This document shows positions 45,609 through 54,430 of a stretch of 64,000 nt of DNA, one piece after another (position 1 is the stretch's first letter; the number at the start of each line of letters is the position of its first letter). The stretch spans positions 510,645 through 574,644 of the forward strand of contig NZ_JACHIA010000002.1 in assembly GCF_014202995.1 (NCBI RefSeq). The letters are read 5' to 3'. The position numbers and the translations under genes are program-made. This stretch comes from Longimicrobium terrae (lineage in GTDB: Bacteria; Gemmatimonadota; Gemmatimonadetes; Longimicrobiales; Longimicrobiaceae). The notes under the pieces are model-generated. The model was not told the origin of the DNA, made no database searches, and worked only from the letters and a program-made list of their open reading frames with translations.

Positions 45609-45965
45609 ATGCCCCGCGTAAAAACCAACGTCGCCCGCCTCAAGCGGAAGAACCAGATCCTTGAGCACGCCAAGGGGTATTTTGGCCGCCGCAAGAATCT
45701 GTACAAGACCGCCAAGGAGGCCGTGGAGCGCGCGCGCAAGTACGCGTACCGCGACCGCAAGAACCGCAAGCGCGAGTTCCGCCGCCTGTGGATCATCCGC
45801 ATCAACGCGGCCGCGCGCATGAACGACATGTCGTACTCGCGCTTCATCGACGGCCTGAACAAGGCCGGCATTCAGATCGACCGCAAGTCGCTCGCCGACA
45901 TCGCGGTCCGCGATCCGAACGCCTTTGCCCAGCTCGCCACCGCCGCCAAGACGGCCCAGAGCTGA
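45609..45965 (+). CDS. rplT: Large ribosomal subunit protein L20 (bL20)
   Basis: A 118-residue 23S rRNA-binding assembly protein with motifs [19 protein letters not shown], then [20 protein letters not shown], and [14 protein letters not shown]. In B. subtilis and E. coli L20 also represses its own operon by binding the leader or the infC-rpmI region. Start preceded by GGAAGGGATGAGG. Confidence 0.97.
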   Translation: MPRVKTNVARLKRKNQILEHAKGYFGRRKNLYKTAKEAVERARKYAYRDRKNRKREFRRLWIIRINAAARMNDMSYSRFIDGLNKAGIQIDRKSLADIAVRDPNAFAQLATAAKTAQS

Positions 45966-45989
45966 GCAGGTCTGCTCGACTGTCCGTAC

Positions 45990-46019
45990 AAGCGGCGCCG
46001 GAACGTTCCGGCGCCGCTT
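45990..46019 (+). terminator. Terminator of the infC operon
   Basis: A perfect 15-bp palindrome AAGCGGCGCCGGAAC and complement followed by TTTTCG, 24 bases after rplT. Confidence 0.85.
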
Positions 46020-46103
46020 TTTCGTCGCTCCGGGGGTAGCCAAACCCGTCCCGGATCGCTCAATTGCGGAGCCGTTCCGCATCCACCCCGGTCACCGCAG
46101 CTG

Positions 46104-46616
46104 ATGCGTACTCCCGTCCTCCTTGGCGCCTGCGCCCTGCTCGCCGGCGGCTGCATCGCGGACGACGGCTCCGGGGCGGTCTACGCGCCCGAGCGCGTGA
46201 TCTGGGTGCGGGGAGCCGGGTATCGGCACGAGGTGTTCCTGTCCCGGTCGCCGGTGCTGGTTCCCGCCTTCGCGGGGGAGGGCGGCACGTGCGAGCACTA
46301 TCCCCAAGGCTCCGGCGACATGAAGGTCACGCTGCCGGCCCCGGAGAACGGCGAGCGTGTCGTCTTTCTGAGGACTGGGGTCCACGGCCTGGATGCCTTC
46401 ACCGAGATGCGGCGAGCGCCCAACCAGGACCTGACCATGATCACCATCCTCCCGCAAGAAAGAACGGGGACGGTCGTCTCGAAGTCCCTGCGGTTCGGCG
46501 ACACGACGGTGGTGGGCGTCGGCACGGCGGAGGAGGTGATGGAAAGCGAGGCGCTGGGCCATCCGCGCCAGCTGATTGAACGGATCCTGGCCCTCTGCGG
46601 CCAGGCATGGAAGTGA
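46104..46616 (+). CDS. Uncharacterised lipoprotein
   Basis: A 170-residue protein with a type II signal peptide (MRTPVLLGACALLAGGC, lipobox LAGGC, C17). The mature part has two cysteines near residues 63 and 165 (GGTCEHY; LALCGQA). No family recognised. The coding end runs within 21 bases of the pheS start, so it may be the first gene of the pheS transcript; its role is unknown. Confidence 0.65.
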   Translation: MRTPVLLGACALLAGGCIADDGSGAVYAPERVIWVRGAGYRHEVFLSRSPVLVPAFAGEGGTCEHYPQGSGDMKVTLPAPENGERVVFLRTGVHGLDAFTEMRRAPNQDLTMITILPQERTGTVVSKSLRFGDTTVVGVGTAEEVMESEALGHPRQLIERILALCGQAWK

Positions 46617-46636
46617 ACCACACGAGTGACGGGGCC

Positions 46637-47659
46637 ATGATCGTCGACGAGTTGATCGCCCAGCTTCAGGAGCTGCAGGGGCAGGGCAGTGAAGCGGTGG
46701 CCGCGGCGGGGAACGCCGAGGCGCTGGACGCGCTCCGCATCGAGTACCTGGGCCGCAAGGGCCGGCTTACGGGCATCCTGCGCCGCCTGGGCGAGCTGGG
46801 CGCCGACGAGCGCCCCCGCGTGGGCGCCGAAGCCAATCGCGTAAAGGACGCGCTCAGCACGCTGCTGGACGAGCGCGCCGCCGCGTACGCCGTCGCCGCC
46901 GACACGGGCCCGCGGGTGGATCTGAGCCTTCCCGGCCGCGCGCGGTGGACGGGGCAGGTGCACCCGGTGACGCTGGTGATCGACGAGATCTGCGAGATCT
47001 TTCGCGACCTGGGCTTCAGCCGCGTGGCGGGCCCGGAAATGGAGACGCAGACCTACAACTTCAGCAAGCTGAACATTCCGCTGGACCATCCGGCCGCGGA
47101 CATGCACGACAGCTTCTACCTGACGGACGAGGTGCTGCTGCGGACTCATACGTCTCCCGTGCAGGCGCGGGTGATGGAGCAGTTCGCGCCGCCCATCCGC
47201 GTGGTCGTCCCCGGCACGGTTTATCGCCGCGACCCGTTCGACGCCAGCCACGCCCCCGCCTTCGAGCAGGTGGAAGGCCTCGCGGTGGATGAAGGCATCA
47301 CCTTCGCCGACTTCAAGGCGACCATCAGCGCGTTCGTGCGCCGCTTCTTTGGCAACGACGCCAAGACGCGCTTCCGCCCCTCGTACTTCCCCTTCACCGA
47401 GCCGTCGGCGGAGGTGGACGTGAGCTGCCAAATCTGCGGCGGCCGCGGGTGCAGCGCGTGCAAGCACACGGGGTGGATGGAGATCATGGGCGCCGGGATG
47501 GTGCACCCCAACGTGTTCGAGGCCGCCGGCTACGATCCGGAGCGCTACACCGGCTACGCGTTCGGCATGGGTCCGGGCCGCATCGCCATGCAGCGCTACG
47601 GGATTCCCGACATCCGGCTGCTGTACGAGAGCGACATGCGGTTTCTGGGGCAGTTCTAA
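46637..47659 (+). CDS. pheS: Phenylalanine-tRNA ligase alpha subunit
   Basis: A 340-residue class II catalytic subunit of the alpha2-beta2 PheRS. An N-terminal coiled-coil arm (EALDALRIEYLGRKGRLTGI) is followed by class II motif 1 (EICEIFRDLGFSRVAGPEME), HPAADMHDSFYL, motif 2 (GTVYRRDPFDASHAPAFEQV) and motif 3 (YAFGMGPGRIAMQRYGIPDI). A zinc-like cluster CQICGGRGCSACKHTGW is inserted, as in many bacterial PheS. ATG at 46637 is preferred to 46607, which overlaps the upstream lipoprotein gene. Confidence 0.96.
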   Translation: MIVDELIAQLQELQGQGSEAVAAAGNAEALDALRIEYLGRKGRLTGILRRLGELGADERPRVGAEANRVKDALSTLLDERAAAYAVAADTGPRVDLSLPGRARWTGQVHPVTLVIDEICEIFRDLGFSRVAGPEMETQTYNFSKLNIPLDHPAADMHDSFYLTDEVLLRTHTSPVQARVMEQFAPPIRVVVPGTVYRRDPFDASHAPAFEQVEGLAVDEGITFADFKATISAFVRRFFGNDAKTRFRPSYFPFTEPSAEVDVSCQICGGRGCSACKHTGWMEIMGAGMVHPNVFEAAGYDPERYTGYAFGMGPGRIAMQRYGIPDIRLLYESDMRFLGQF

Positions 47660-47664
47660 CGGCA

Positions 47665-47692
47665 GGGAATAGGGAATAGGGAATAGGGAATA
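47665..47692. repeat. GGGAATA tandem repeat between pheS and pheT, left arm
   Basis: Four GGGAATA units directly after pheS. The reverse-complement TATTCCC units at 47804-47835 could pair with it in the pheST mRNA. Confidence 0.75.
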
Positions 47693-47803
47693 GGGGGAAC
47701 GGCTCCCCGCCCGAAGCCTTGTTCCCGGTTCCCGGGCTTCGGATCGTCAATCGAGCAAACAACGGAAACAGGGCAGGGCGCGGACACTGATCCGTTTGTC
47801 AGT

Positions 47804-47835
47804 TCCTATTCCCTATTCCCTACTCCCTATTCCCT
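47804..47835. repeat. TATTCCC tandem repeat between pheS and pheT, right arm
   Basis: Four CTATTCCC-like units (one CTACTCCC), the inverted counterpart of 47665-47692, ending ten bases before the pheT start. Confidence 0.75.
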
Positions 47836-47844
47836 GTCAGTTCC

Positions 47845-50199
47845 ATGAACATCTCCTATCGCTGGCTCCAGTCCCTCGCGCCCGGGCTCCGCGGCACACC
47901 GCAGGAACTCGCGGAGCGCCTGGCCCTGCTCGGCGCGCCGGTGGACGAGATCACCGACCTGGGCGCGGACATCGGCGACGTCGTCATCGCGCGCGTGGAA
48001 GACGTCCGCCAGCACCCCAACGCCGACCGGCTGCGCGTCTGCACCGTCAACGCGGGCGGGGCGGAGACGCTGCAGGTCGTGTGCGGCGCGCCCAACGTGG
48101 AGGCGGGCGGGCTGTATCCGTTCGCGCCCATCGGCGCCACGCTGCCGGGCGGGCTTGAGATCAAGAAGGCCAAGCTGCGCGGCGAGGTGTCGGAGGGAAT
48201 GCTCTGCTCCGCGCGCGAACTGGGCCTGGGGCGCGATCATGGCGGATTGATGACGCTGCACGGCGACTTTGCTCCCGGCGCGAACTTCCGCCAGGTGCTG
48301 GGGCTGGATGATCACCTGCTCGTCGTCGATGTCACGCCCAACCGCGGCGAGCTGCTTTCGCACGTGGGCGTGGCGCGCGAGGTGGCCCCCGGCGGCGTGG
48401 ACGGCGTGGCGCTCCCCTCGTTCGGCGGGAAGGCCGCATCGTATTCCGTCACGCCCGGGCGCAAACACTGCGACGCGCTGGGGATGAACGTGGAGATCGA
48501 GGATGAGGACGCCTGCATGCGCTACATGGGCGCCATCGTCCGCGGGGTGAAGGTAGGGCCGTCGCCGGAGTGGCTGGCGTCGCGGCTGCGCGCGGTGGGC
48601 CTGCGCCCCATCAACAACGTGGTGGATGCGACCAACTACGTCCTGCACGAGTTGGGGCAGCCCATCCACGCGTTCGATCTGGCCAAGCTGCGCGGCAGCC
48701 GCATTTCCGTCCGCGCGGCGCGGGACGGGGAGACGCTGACCACGCTGGACGGGGTGGACCGCCCGCTCGCCGCGACCCATCTGGTGATCGCGGATGGCGA
48801 GGGGCCGGTGGCGCTCGCCGGGGTCATGGGTGGCGCCAACAGTGAGGTGGATGAGGGGACGACGGAGCTGTTCATCGAAGTCGCCCTCTTCGCCTCGGCG
48901 CGCGTGCGGCGCTCGGGGCGGCCGCTGGGGCTCTCGACCGATGCCTCGTACCGCTTTGAGCGCGGGGTGGACCCGGAGGTTCAGCCGGCGGCCCTGCAGC
49001 GGGTCATCGACCTGATCGTGGCCACAGCGGGTGGGCAGGCGCAGGGCGCGGTGGATCTGGTGCCGCACCCGTTCGAGCGCCGCGCCGTGGGGCTGCGGCC
49101 GGAGCGCGTGCGCCAGGTGCTGGGCGTGGAGCTTTCGGCGGAGGAAATGCGCGGCCTGCTGGAACCGATCGGCTTCGAGGTGAACCCGCGCGCCACGCCC
49201 ATGCGCGTGCTGGTTCCCGGTTTCCGCCCGGACGTGACGGGGGAGATCGACCTGATCGAGGAACTGGCGCGGCGTCGCGGCTACGACACCTTCGCCGAGG
49301 AACTGGTGCCGCATCGCCCCTCCGCCGTCCCCGAGCACCCGATCGTGGCGGTGGAGGCGCGGCTGCGCGCGCTGTTCGTCCGCTGGGGATTCATGGAGGC
49401 GCGCACCATCCCGTTCGCCCCGGAGTCGGGCGGCACCGTGCCGCTTCTGACGCCGCTGTCCGCGGAAGAAGGGTTCCTGCGGTCGAACATGGTGCCGGGG
49501 CTGCTGCGGCGCGTGCGCCACAACTTCGCCCACGCCGTGCGCGACGTGCGGCTGTTCGAGATCGGCTCCGTCTTCCACGCCCCCGTCGGCGGCGGCGCGG
49601 GCGAGGAGCGGCGGATCGCGGCGGCCTTCACCGGCGGCTCGCGGCCGGCGCACTGGTCCGGTCCCGCGCCGGAGTGGGACCTGTGGGACCTCAAGGGACT
49701 GCTGGAGGAACTGGCGGCGGAGTATCCCGAGGGACGCGTGGAATCGGAGGATGGAAAGCTGGTCCTCCGTGCGGCGGATGGCGTGATCGGCGAGGCGCGC
49801 GTCGCCACGGCGGACGAGGTGGATGCGCCGGCGTGGGCGGGAGAGGTGCTGGTGCTGGAGGCGCGCCTTCCGTCCATCGCCATCAGCCGGCGCGCGGTGC
49901 GGCACCGCGAACTCCCCGTGCACCCGGGCTCGGAGCGGGATCTGGCGCTGCTGGTGCCCACGGCCATCGCGGCGGGAGAGGTGGATTCCACCATCCGCGG
50001 CAGCGCGGGCGATCTGCTGCAGTCCGTGGCGCCTTTCGACCTGTACGAGGGGAAGGGGATTCCGGAGGGAACGCGCAGCATCGCCTTCCGCCTGCGGTAC
50101 CGCGCGCCGGAGCGCACCCTGACGGACGCGGAGGTGGATGAGTCCGTGACGCGCGTCCTGACCGCGCTCGAGGAGCGGCATGGCGTCCGACGCCGCTGA
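47845..50199 (+). CDS. pheT: Phenylalanine-tRNA ligase beta subunit
   Basis: A 784-residue subunit. Residues 1-150 hold the tRNA-binding OB domain (VEDVRQHPNADRLRVCTVNA), then the B3/B4 editing domain that removes Tyr from tRNA-Phe (PINNVVDATNYVLHELGQPI; GVMGGANSEV), the B5 domain, catalytic-like core (YDTFAEELVPHRPSAVPEHP) and C-terminal FDX-ACB domain (FDLYEGKGIPEGTRSIAFRL). Length is normal. The start lacks a ribosome-binding site because an inverted repeat abuts it. The last 20 bases overlap the next gene. Confidence 0.96.
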   Translation: MNISYRWLQSLAPGLRGTPQELAERLALLGAPVDEITDLGADIGDVVIARVEDVRQHPNADRLRVCTVNAGGAETLQVVCGAPNVEAGGLYPFAPIGATLPGGLEIKKAKLRGEVSEGMLCSARELGLGRDHGGLMTLHGDFAPGANFRQVLGLDDHLLVVDVTPNRGELLSHVGVAREVAPGGVDGVALPSFGGKAASYSVTPGRKHCDALGMNVEIEDEDACMRYMGAIVRGVKVGPSPEWLASRLRAVGLRPINNVVDATNYVLHELGQPIHAFDLAKLRGSRISVRAARDGETLTTLDGVDRPLAATHLVIADGEGPVALAGVMGGANSEVDEGTTELFIEVALFASARVRRSGRPLGLSTDASYRFERGVDPEVQPAALQRVIDLIVATAGGQAQGAVDLVPHPFERRAVGLRPERVRQVLGVELSAEEMRGLLEPIGFEVNPRATPMRVLVPGFRPDVTGEIDLIEELARRRGYDTFAEELVPHRPSAVPEHPIVAVEARLRALFVRWGFMEARTIPFAPESGGTVPLLTPLSAEEGFLRSNMVPGLLRRVRHNFAHAVRDVRLFEIGSVFHAPVGGGAGEERRIAAAFTGGSRPAHWSGPAPEWDLWDLKGLLEELAAEYPEGRVESEDGKLVLRAADGVIGEARVATADEVDAPAWAGEVLVLEARLPSIAISRRAVRHRELPVHPGSERDLALLVPTAIAAGEVDSTIRGSAGDLLQSVAPFDLYEGKGIPEGTRSIAFRLRYRAPERTLTDAEVDESVTRVLTALEERHGVRRR

Positions 50200-50512
50200 G
50201 TCCCCCGCCGTGCCGCCGCCGCTTCCGTCGGAACTCCAGGGATGGAACCGGCTGGAGCGGGCCGCCCGTGCCGCCGCCATCGCGCTGCACGAGTGGCGCA
50301 GGCGCGCGACGGAGGCGGAAAACGAGGTGCAGCGGCTGCGCGGCGAGTTGGAGCAGGTGAACGCGCTGGGCTCGCTTCCGTCCGTACAGTCGGGGGATGA
50401 AATCCGCCGGCTGCGCGCGGAGAACGCCGTGCTCACCAGCCGCGCGACGGAGGCTCGGCAGCGCATTTCGGGGCTGCTGGCGCGCCTCGCCGTGCTGGAG
50501 AACCGCCCATGA
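50180..50512 (+). CDS. Small coiled-coil protein upstream of zapA
   Basis: A 110-residue protein with a predicted coiled coil in two stretches (LHEWRRRATEAENEVQRLRG; DEIRRLRAENAVLTSRATEA), no signal peptide. It overlaps pheT by 20 bases and zapA by four. The position between pheT and zapA, and the ZapB-like size and coiled coil, suggest a division-associated role, but it is not a clear ZapB homologue. Confidence 0.65.
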   Translation: MASDAAESPAVPPPLPSELQGWNRLERAARAAAIALHEWRRRATEAENEVQRLRGELEQVNALGSLPSVQSGDEIRRLRAENAVLTSRATEARQRISGLLARLAVLENRP

Positions 50513-50844
50513 GCCCGCGCAAGCCGCCTCCGCCGCGCCACACCGTCGCGGTGGAAATCGCGGGCGAGCGCCACGTGCTGCGCTCGGACGTGTCGCCGGA
50601 ATACACGCGCTCGGTGGCGGAACACGTGGATTCCATGATCCGCTCGCTGCCGTCGTTTCCCACGCTGGAGCCGTTTCGCGCGGCCACGCTGGCGGCGCTT
50701 TCCATCACCGACGAGCTGTTCAAGGCCCGCGAGGAGATCGCCCGGCTCCGCGCCGAGATCGAGCGCAGCGTGGAAGACGTGGCGTCGCTGCTGGAGGAAG
50801 CGGTCAACAGCGAGGCGAGCGGTTCGGGGGAGCGCCCCGCCTGA
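50509..50844 (+). CDS. zapA: Cell division protein ZapA
   Basis: A 111-residue protein that bundles FtsZ filaments at the septum. The N-terminal beta part (HTVAVEIAGERHVLRSDVSP) is followed by EYTRSVAEHVDSMIRSL and the long C-terminal helix (ITDELFKAREEIARLRAEIE), as in the ZapA family. ATG at 50509 overlaps the upstream gene by ATGA-like coupling. pheST-zapA order recurs in Firmicutes. A strong terminator closes the operon. Confidence 0.88.
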   Translation: MSPRKPPPPRHTVAVEIAGERHVLRSDVSPEYTRSVAEHVDSMIRSLPSFPTLEPFRAATLAALSITDELFKAREEIARLRAEIERSVEDVASLLEEAVNSEASGSGERPA

Positions 50845-50893
50845 TCCTTCATCACTGGTACGACCGGGCTCGTTCTCCCCCAGAGGACGACCA

Positions 50894-50933
50894 ACGCGAA
50901 CAGGCCGCCGGATTCCCGGCGGCCTGTTCGCGT
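50894..50933 (+). terminator. Terminator of the pheST-zapA operon
   Basis: A perfect 18-bp stem (ACGCGAACAGGCCGCCGG and complement) with loop ATTC, followed by TTTCTG. Confidence 0.85.
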
Positions 50934-50988
50934 TTTCTGTGATGGTCAGCCCGCGGCTGCATCGCGTGGCCGCATCATCCCATCCCCT

Positions 50989-51210
50989 GTCATCCTGAGC
51001 GAGCGGCGACGACGCGCTCTCCCGTACACCGTTCCATGCAGCGAGTCGAAGGATCTTGCCACATTCCCGGCTTCACGTGCCGCGGCCCTGAGTCTGAACC
51101 GTCCCCCACCTGCCGGGCACCGGCGGGCTGCCGTGGCGAGATCCTTCGACTGCGCGCCATGATTCGGCGTTGCGGACGGTCCGGCGCGGCGCTTCGCTCA
51201 GGATGACAAG
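50989..51210. repeat. Repeat family E, copies 4 and 5 in opposite orientation
   Basis: 50989-51060 (TCATCCTGAGCGAGCGGCG...GAGTCGAAGGATCT) and 51139-51210 (AGATCCTTCGACTGCGCGC...CGCTCAGGATGACA) form an inverted pair around about 80 bases. No gene was found in 50934-51296. Confidence 0.65.
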
Positions 51211-51296
51211 CCTCTGGGCCAACCGCGATCCGCGTCGGCGACCAGTCGGACTCTCTGTTTCATGCTCGTCTACGGATCAACTGTCCTGCTTCTGCT

Positions 51297-51443
51297 TCAG
51301 CCGATTGGCTTCATCCGCCGCGAATGCAGGGTTGTTGCGGTTTTGACGATACTCGCGTCGTCCTCCCGCGACAGGCGAGGCTGGCTTCCGCCCCGGTCCT
51401 GCGCGAGCGGCAAGGGGCCGCCGGTCTTTAGATCGTCGCTCAT
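51297..51443 (-). CDS. Small ORF with strong ribosome-binding site (48 aa)
   Basis: A 48-residue ORF starting MSDDLKTGGPLPLAQDRGGS and ending HSRRMKPIG. AAGGAGG lies four bases before the ATG, the best such site in the window. No signal peptide, cysteine or known motif; the sequence is polar and probably disordered. Its upstream region lies just below the amylase terminator hairpin, so it is probably transcribed separately, on the same strand. Function unknown. Confidence 0.45.
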   Translation of the reverse strand: MSDDLKTGGPLPLAQDRGGSQPRLSREDDASIVKTATTLHSRRMKPIG

Positions 51444-51525
51444 GAAGCCTCCTTGGATGTGAATCGGCATGCGAGACCGCTCCCAATGCGACTCAACTTT
51501 GATGCCGAATTTCCTCGGCATCAGA

Positions 51526-51566
51526 AAAAACGCAGGCCCGCCGGTATCCGGCGGGCCTGCGTTTTT
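51526..51566. terminator. Bidirectional terminator after the amylase-like gene
   Basis: A perfect 19-bp stem (AAAAACGCAGGCCCGCCGG and complement) with loop TAT and T/A runs on both sides. For the minus strand it lies 15 bases beyond the amylase stop. Confidence 0.85.
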
Positions 51567-51581
51567 CGATCCGATCCTGAT

Positions 51582-52961
51582 CTACGAGCCCGCGATCTCC
51601 AGCACCATCGCGCCGTGGGCGGGAAGGGAAACGGACGCGCCCTGGTGCGCGCCGCCGGCCAGCAGATCGCGCGCGCCGTTCAGGCTCACGCCGGCGGGGG
51701 TGACGCGAACGGGGCGGGGGCGCGTGTTCACCAGCACCACCGCGTTCCCGCGGCGGTACGCGATCACGTCGTTCGCCTGGTCCGTCTGCACCGCGGCCAG
51801 ATCGCCGGACACGAACGCGGGGTGCGTGCGCTCCAGGTCGATCACGTGGCGGTAAAAGGCGCGCGCGGCGTCGGCGCCGGACAGCGACCACGACACGGGC
51901 TCACGGACGAACAGGCCGAGCTTCTGCGGGCTTTCCACCTCCTGCCCGTTGTACAGCAGCGGCGTGCCGGGAAGCAGCGCCATGGTCAGGAAGGCGGCCC
52001 GCGCACCCGCCGCGCCGCCAAAGAGCGTTATGGGCGGCTGGTCCCACGCGGTCTCGTCGTGGTTGGTGCTGAAGCGCATCCGCATTCCGCCGTTGGGAAG
52101 CGAGCGCACGTCCGCGATCTCCGCGTCCACGAACGACGACGCCGGCCCGCCCTTCCACACTTCCTTGAGGCGGCTGTACGACGGCCACGAATACGTAAGG
52201 TCGAACCCCAGGTCGTGCATCCGGGGCGCATCCCATTCCGCCAGCAGCAGGATGGACCGCCCGGCGCGAAGCTGCGGCACCGCCTCGCGCCAGAAGTCGT
52301 CGGGAACGAACGCGGCCACGTCCACACGGAACCCGTCGATGCCGAACTCATCCAGCCAGTAGCGCATTTCGCCGATCATGGCGCGGCGCAGGCCGGGGTT
52401 GCCGTAGTCGAGGTCCGCCACGTCCGTCCAGTCGGTGAGCTTGCCGTCCGCGTCGCGCGGAACGGTCATCCGCCCCTGCTCGTCGCGCGTGTAGAACTCC
52501 GGGTGCTCGGTGGCCCAGCGGTGGTCCCACGCGGTGTGGTTGGGCACCCAGTCCAGGATCACCTTGAGATTGCGCGCGTGCGCCGCCTGCACCAGCGCGC
52601 GAAAGTCGTCCTTGGTGCCGTAGTCCGGATTGACCTCGTGGTAGTCGCGAACCGAGTAGCTGGAACCGAGCGGATCCTTGCGGTTCAGGACACCGATGGG
52701 ATGGATGGGCATCAGCCACACGACGTTGGCGCCGGTCGCCTGAATGCGGTCCAGCCCATCGATCACCCCGCTAAGGTTGCCCGCGGGCGAAAAGTCGCGG
52801 ACGAACACCTCGTAGAGCGCAGTGTTGGCCACCCAGCCCTGGTTGGTCGCGCCCGCGGGTCCCGCCGGTGCGGCACCCGGCTGCGCGGCGGTCCGCCCCG
52901 CGGGTGCACAGGCGCCGGCGAACGCGCTTCCGGCCACGAGGGCGGCGTACAAACGTCTCAT
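51582..52961 (-). CDS. GH13 alpha-amylase-family glycosidase, lipoprotein
   Basis: A 459-residue enzyme. Lipobox AFAGAC with C18 after a signal peptide, then an Ala/Pro linker and the TIM-barrel: ANVVWLMPIHPIG (beta-3 region), DWVPNHT (137-143), nucleophile D214 in GFRVDVAA, acid/base E242 in LLAEWD, stabiliser D302 in FSTNHDE. A short C-terminal beta domain follows. Probably hydrolyses alpha-glucans or oligosaccharides outside the cytoplasm; the subfamily, and thus amylase versus pullulanase-like or transferase activity, is not clear. Monocistronic on the minus strand. Confidence 0.9.
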   Translation of the reverse strand: MRRLYAALVAGSAFAGACAPAGRTAAQPGAAPAGPAGATNQGWVANTALYEVFVRDFSPAGNLSGVIDGLDRIQATGANVVWLMPIHPIGVLNRKDPLGSSYSVRDYHEVNPDYGTKDDFRALVQAAHARNLKVILDWVPNHTAWDHRWATEHPEFYTRDEQGRMTVPRDADGKLTDWTDVADLDYGNPGLRRAMIGEMRYWLDEFGIDGFRVDVAAFVPDDFWREAVPQLRAGRSILLLAEWDAPRMHDLGFDLTYSWPSYSRLKEVWKGGPASSFVDAEIADVRSLPNGGMRMRFSTNHDETAWDQPPITLFGGAAGARAAFLTMALLPGTPLLYNGQEVESPQKLGLFVREPVSWSLSGADAARAFYRHVIDLERTHPAFVSGDLAAVQTDQANDVIAYRRGNAVVLVNTRPRPVRVTPAGVSLNGARDLLAGGAHQGASVSLPAHGAMVLEIAGS

Positions 52962-53092
52962 GACGACGATCCGTTCAGCGTTGTCGAGAAATGATCGGTG
53001 GAGCCGAACGGTCCCGTCCGGCGGCGCGGAACGTTATCCGCCGAACTATGCGCGGCACAAGAGCACATCGCGCGCATCGTCCCGAGACGAGG

Positions 53093-54079
53093 TCAGCGCT
53101 CGCACGCGCCGGATGGAGCGGGGCGCACCTCCAGGATCTCGTGCACGTCCAGCTCGCGGGGAAAGCGGGATTCCCACCTGCGGGCCAGCCACCGCGGACT
53201 GGCCTGGCCCCGCACGGTCACGCGGTACAACGCCGTCGTATCATCGCCCACCGTCCACGCGGGACGCGGCTCCTTACGCTGCCGGTCCCGCAGGTCATCG
53301 CCAAAATTCCACGCCTCCCCGGTCCCGCAGGGGTGGAAGGCGGAGTTCCACGCGCCGGTGGTCACGCCCGAGTAGATGCGGACGGAATCGCTCGGACGGA
53401 TGAGCGAGTCGACCGCGGACAGCGCCTGGTACATCCGGATCGCGTCCGGCGACGTCGGCCAGCGGGGGTGATCCTCGGGATTGTCGTACGCGTACGTGCG
53501 GTAGGCGTCCTCGCGGCGCGTTTCCACCCGGAACCCCCATCCGTCCAGCACCACGATGCTGTCCGGCGCGAAGGTGGAGGGATCCGGCAGCGTGTCCAGG
53601 CCGTGTTCGTCCATGCGGCGCAGGACGGCGGCCCAGTCCGGTTCGCGGACAAAGCGGGCGCGGCAGAACGCTGTGCGCCACACGCGCCGCATGCCGGCGC
53701 AGTTTCCCTGGTGGGAGTAGAGGATCAGGTCGTGAAAAGTCTCGCCCTCCGGGTCGCGGTCCTCCCCGCTGAGGTCGAACTGGGTGGGCCAGTACCACAG
53801 GAGTTGGCCACTGACCCCGGCCGGCGTCTGCACGATGCGGTACAGATGCAGCGGATAGCCCATGGTGACGGGCCAGACGCGGACTTCCCGGGTGCCGTTC
53901 GGCAGCCGCACCGCCTGCAGCGGCCGTAGCCCGGACAGCCTGAAGAGATCGTTCTGAAGCTCGTTGGGCTGGAACGCGGGCGCGGCCGGCTGGCCGGGGG
54001 ACGGGAGCGGCCCCGCGTGCCTCCCGGCGTGCGAGCAGGCGGCGAGCGCGGCGGCCACGAGCAGAATGCGGATCTTCAT
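53093..54079 (-). CDS. Uncharacterised lipoprotein (328 aa)
   Basis: Lipobox AALAACS (C15) after a short signal peptide, a Pro/Gly linker and a globular domain with several Trp (QLLWYWPTQFDLSGED; PDWAAVLRRMDEHGLDTLPD; HPCGTGEAWNFGDDLRDRQR) and four further cysteines that could form disulfides. No enzyme family recognised. It is transcribed alone, with the amylase gene 130 bases further on the same strand. Confidence 0.7.
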   Translation of the reverse strand: MKIRILLVAAALAACSHAGRHAGPLPSPGQPAAPAFQPNELQNDLFRLSGLRPLQAVRLPNGTREVRVWPVTMGYPLHLYRIVQTPAGVSGQLLWYWPTQFDLSGEDRDPEGETFHDLILYSHQGNCAGMRRVWRTAFCRARFVREPDWAAVLRRMDEHGLDTLPDPSTFAPDSIVVLDGWGFRVETRREDAYRTYAYDNPEDHPRWPTSPDAIRMYQALSAVDSLIRPSDSVRIYSGVTTGAWNSAFHPCGTGEAWNFGDDLRDRQRKEPRPAWTVGDDTTALYRVTVRGQASPRWLARRWESRFPRELDVHEILEVRPAPSGACER

Positions 54080-54430
54080 CGCGCGCGGAGGGCAGGGGAG
54101 GGGCGGATGACGGGCGGGGCGGATGAACGGCCGCGGCGCTGCTCCGGAAAGTGGAACCGGGGGCGCGGTTCATCAACCCCGTCCGCCGCAACGCACGCAG
54201 GCACCGCCCGGATCGGGGGTCGCGGCCGCGCGGAGGCGCCGTGCGGAACGGGGCTCCGGGGCCCGCCCGGGCTTGCCCGGAACCGTGTAGTGGACGTATG
54301 TTTTTTTGTTGCGCGCGCGTGACACGGCGCGCCTGAAGCAGAATTCAGTTGCACGGTGGCGGGAGTTCGGCTCTGCCACCGATTCTTTTGGCTACACCCC
54401 GCGGCTCCGGCCGCGCTGACATAAAAATCC
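54080..54430. other. Intergenic region upstream of rny with hairpin
   Basis: Separates the minus-strand lipoprotein and rny. 54355-54380 can fold into a stem-loop (GGTGGCGGGAG...CTCTGCCACC) followed by GATTCTTTTGG, which could be a terminator of a short transcript or part of the rny leader. No ORF is convincing. No known small RNA family was recognised. Confidence 0.45.

Noticed and set aside
47827-50625. A 932-residue minus-strand ORF opposite pheT
   Set aside because: Shadow ORF; pheT, the coiled-coil gene and zapA fully explain this stretch.
50845-50933. 6S RNA after zapA (as in E. coli)
   Set aside because: Only about 50 bases lie between zapA and the terminator, too short for the roughly 180-base 6S RNA.
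54180-54390. Possible SRP RNA or other small RNA before rny
   Set aside because: A hairpin plus T-rich end is visible, but the conserved SRP core GTCAGG-GGAAGG-AGCA was not found, and no other family was recognised.
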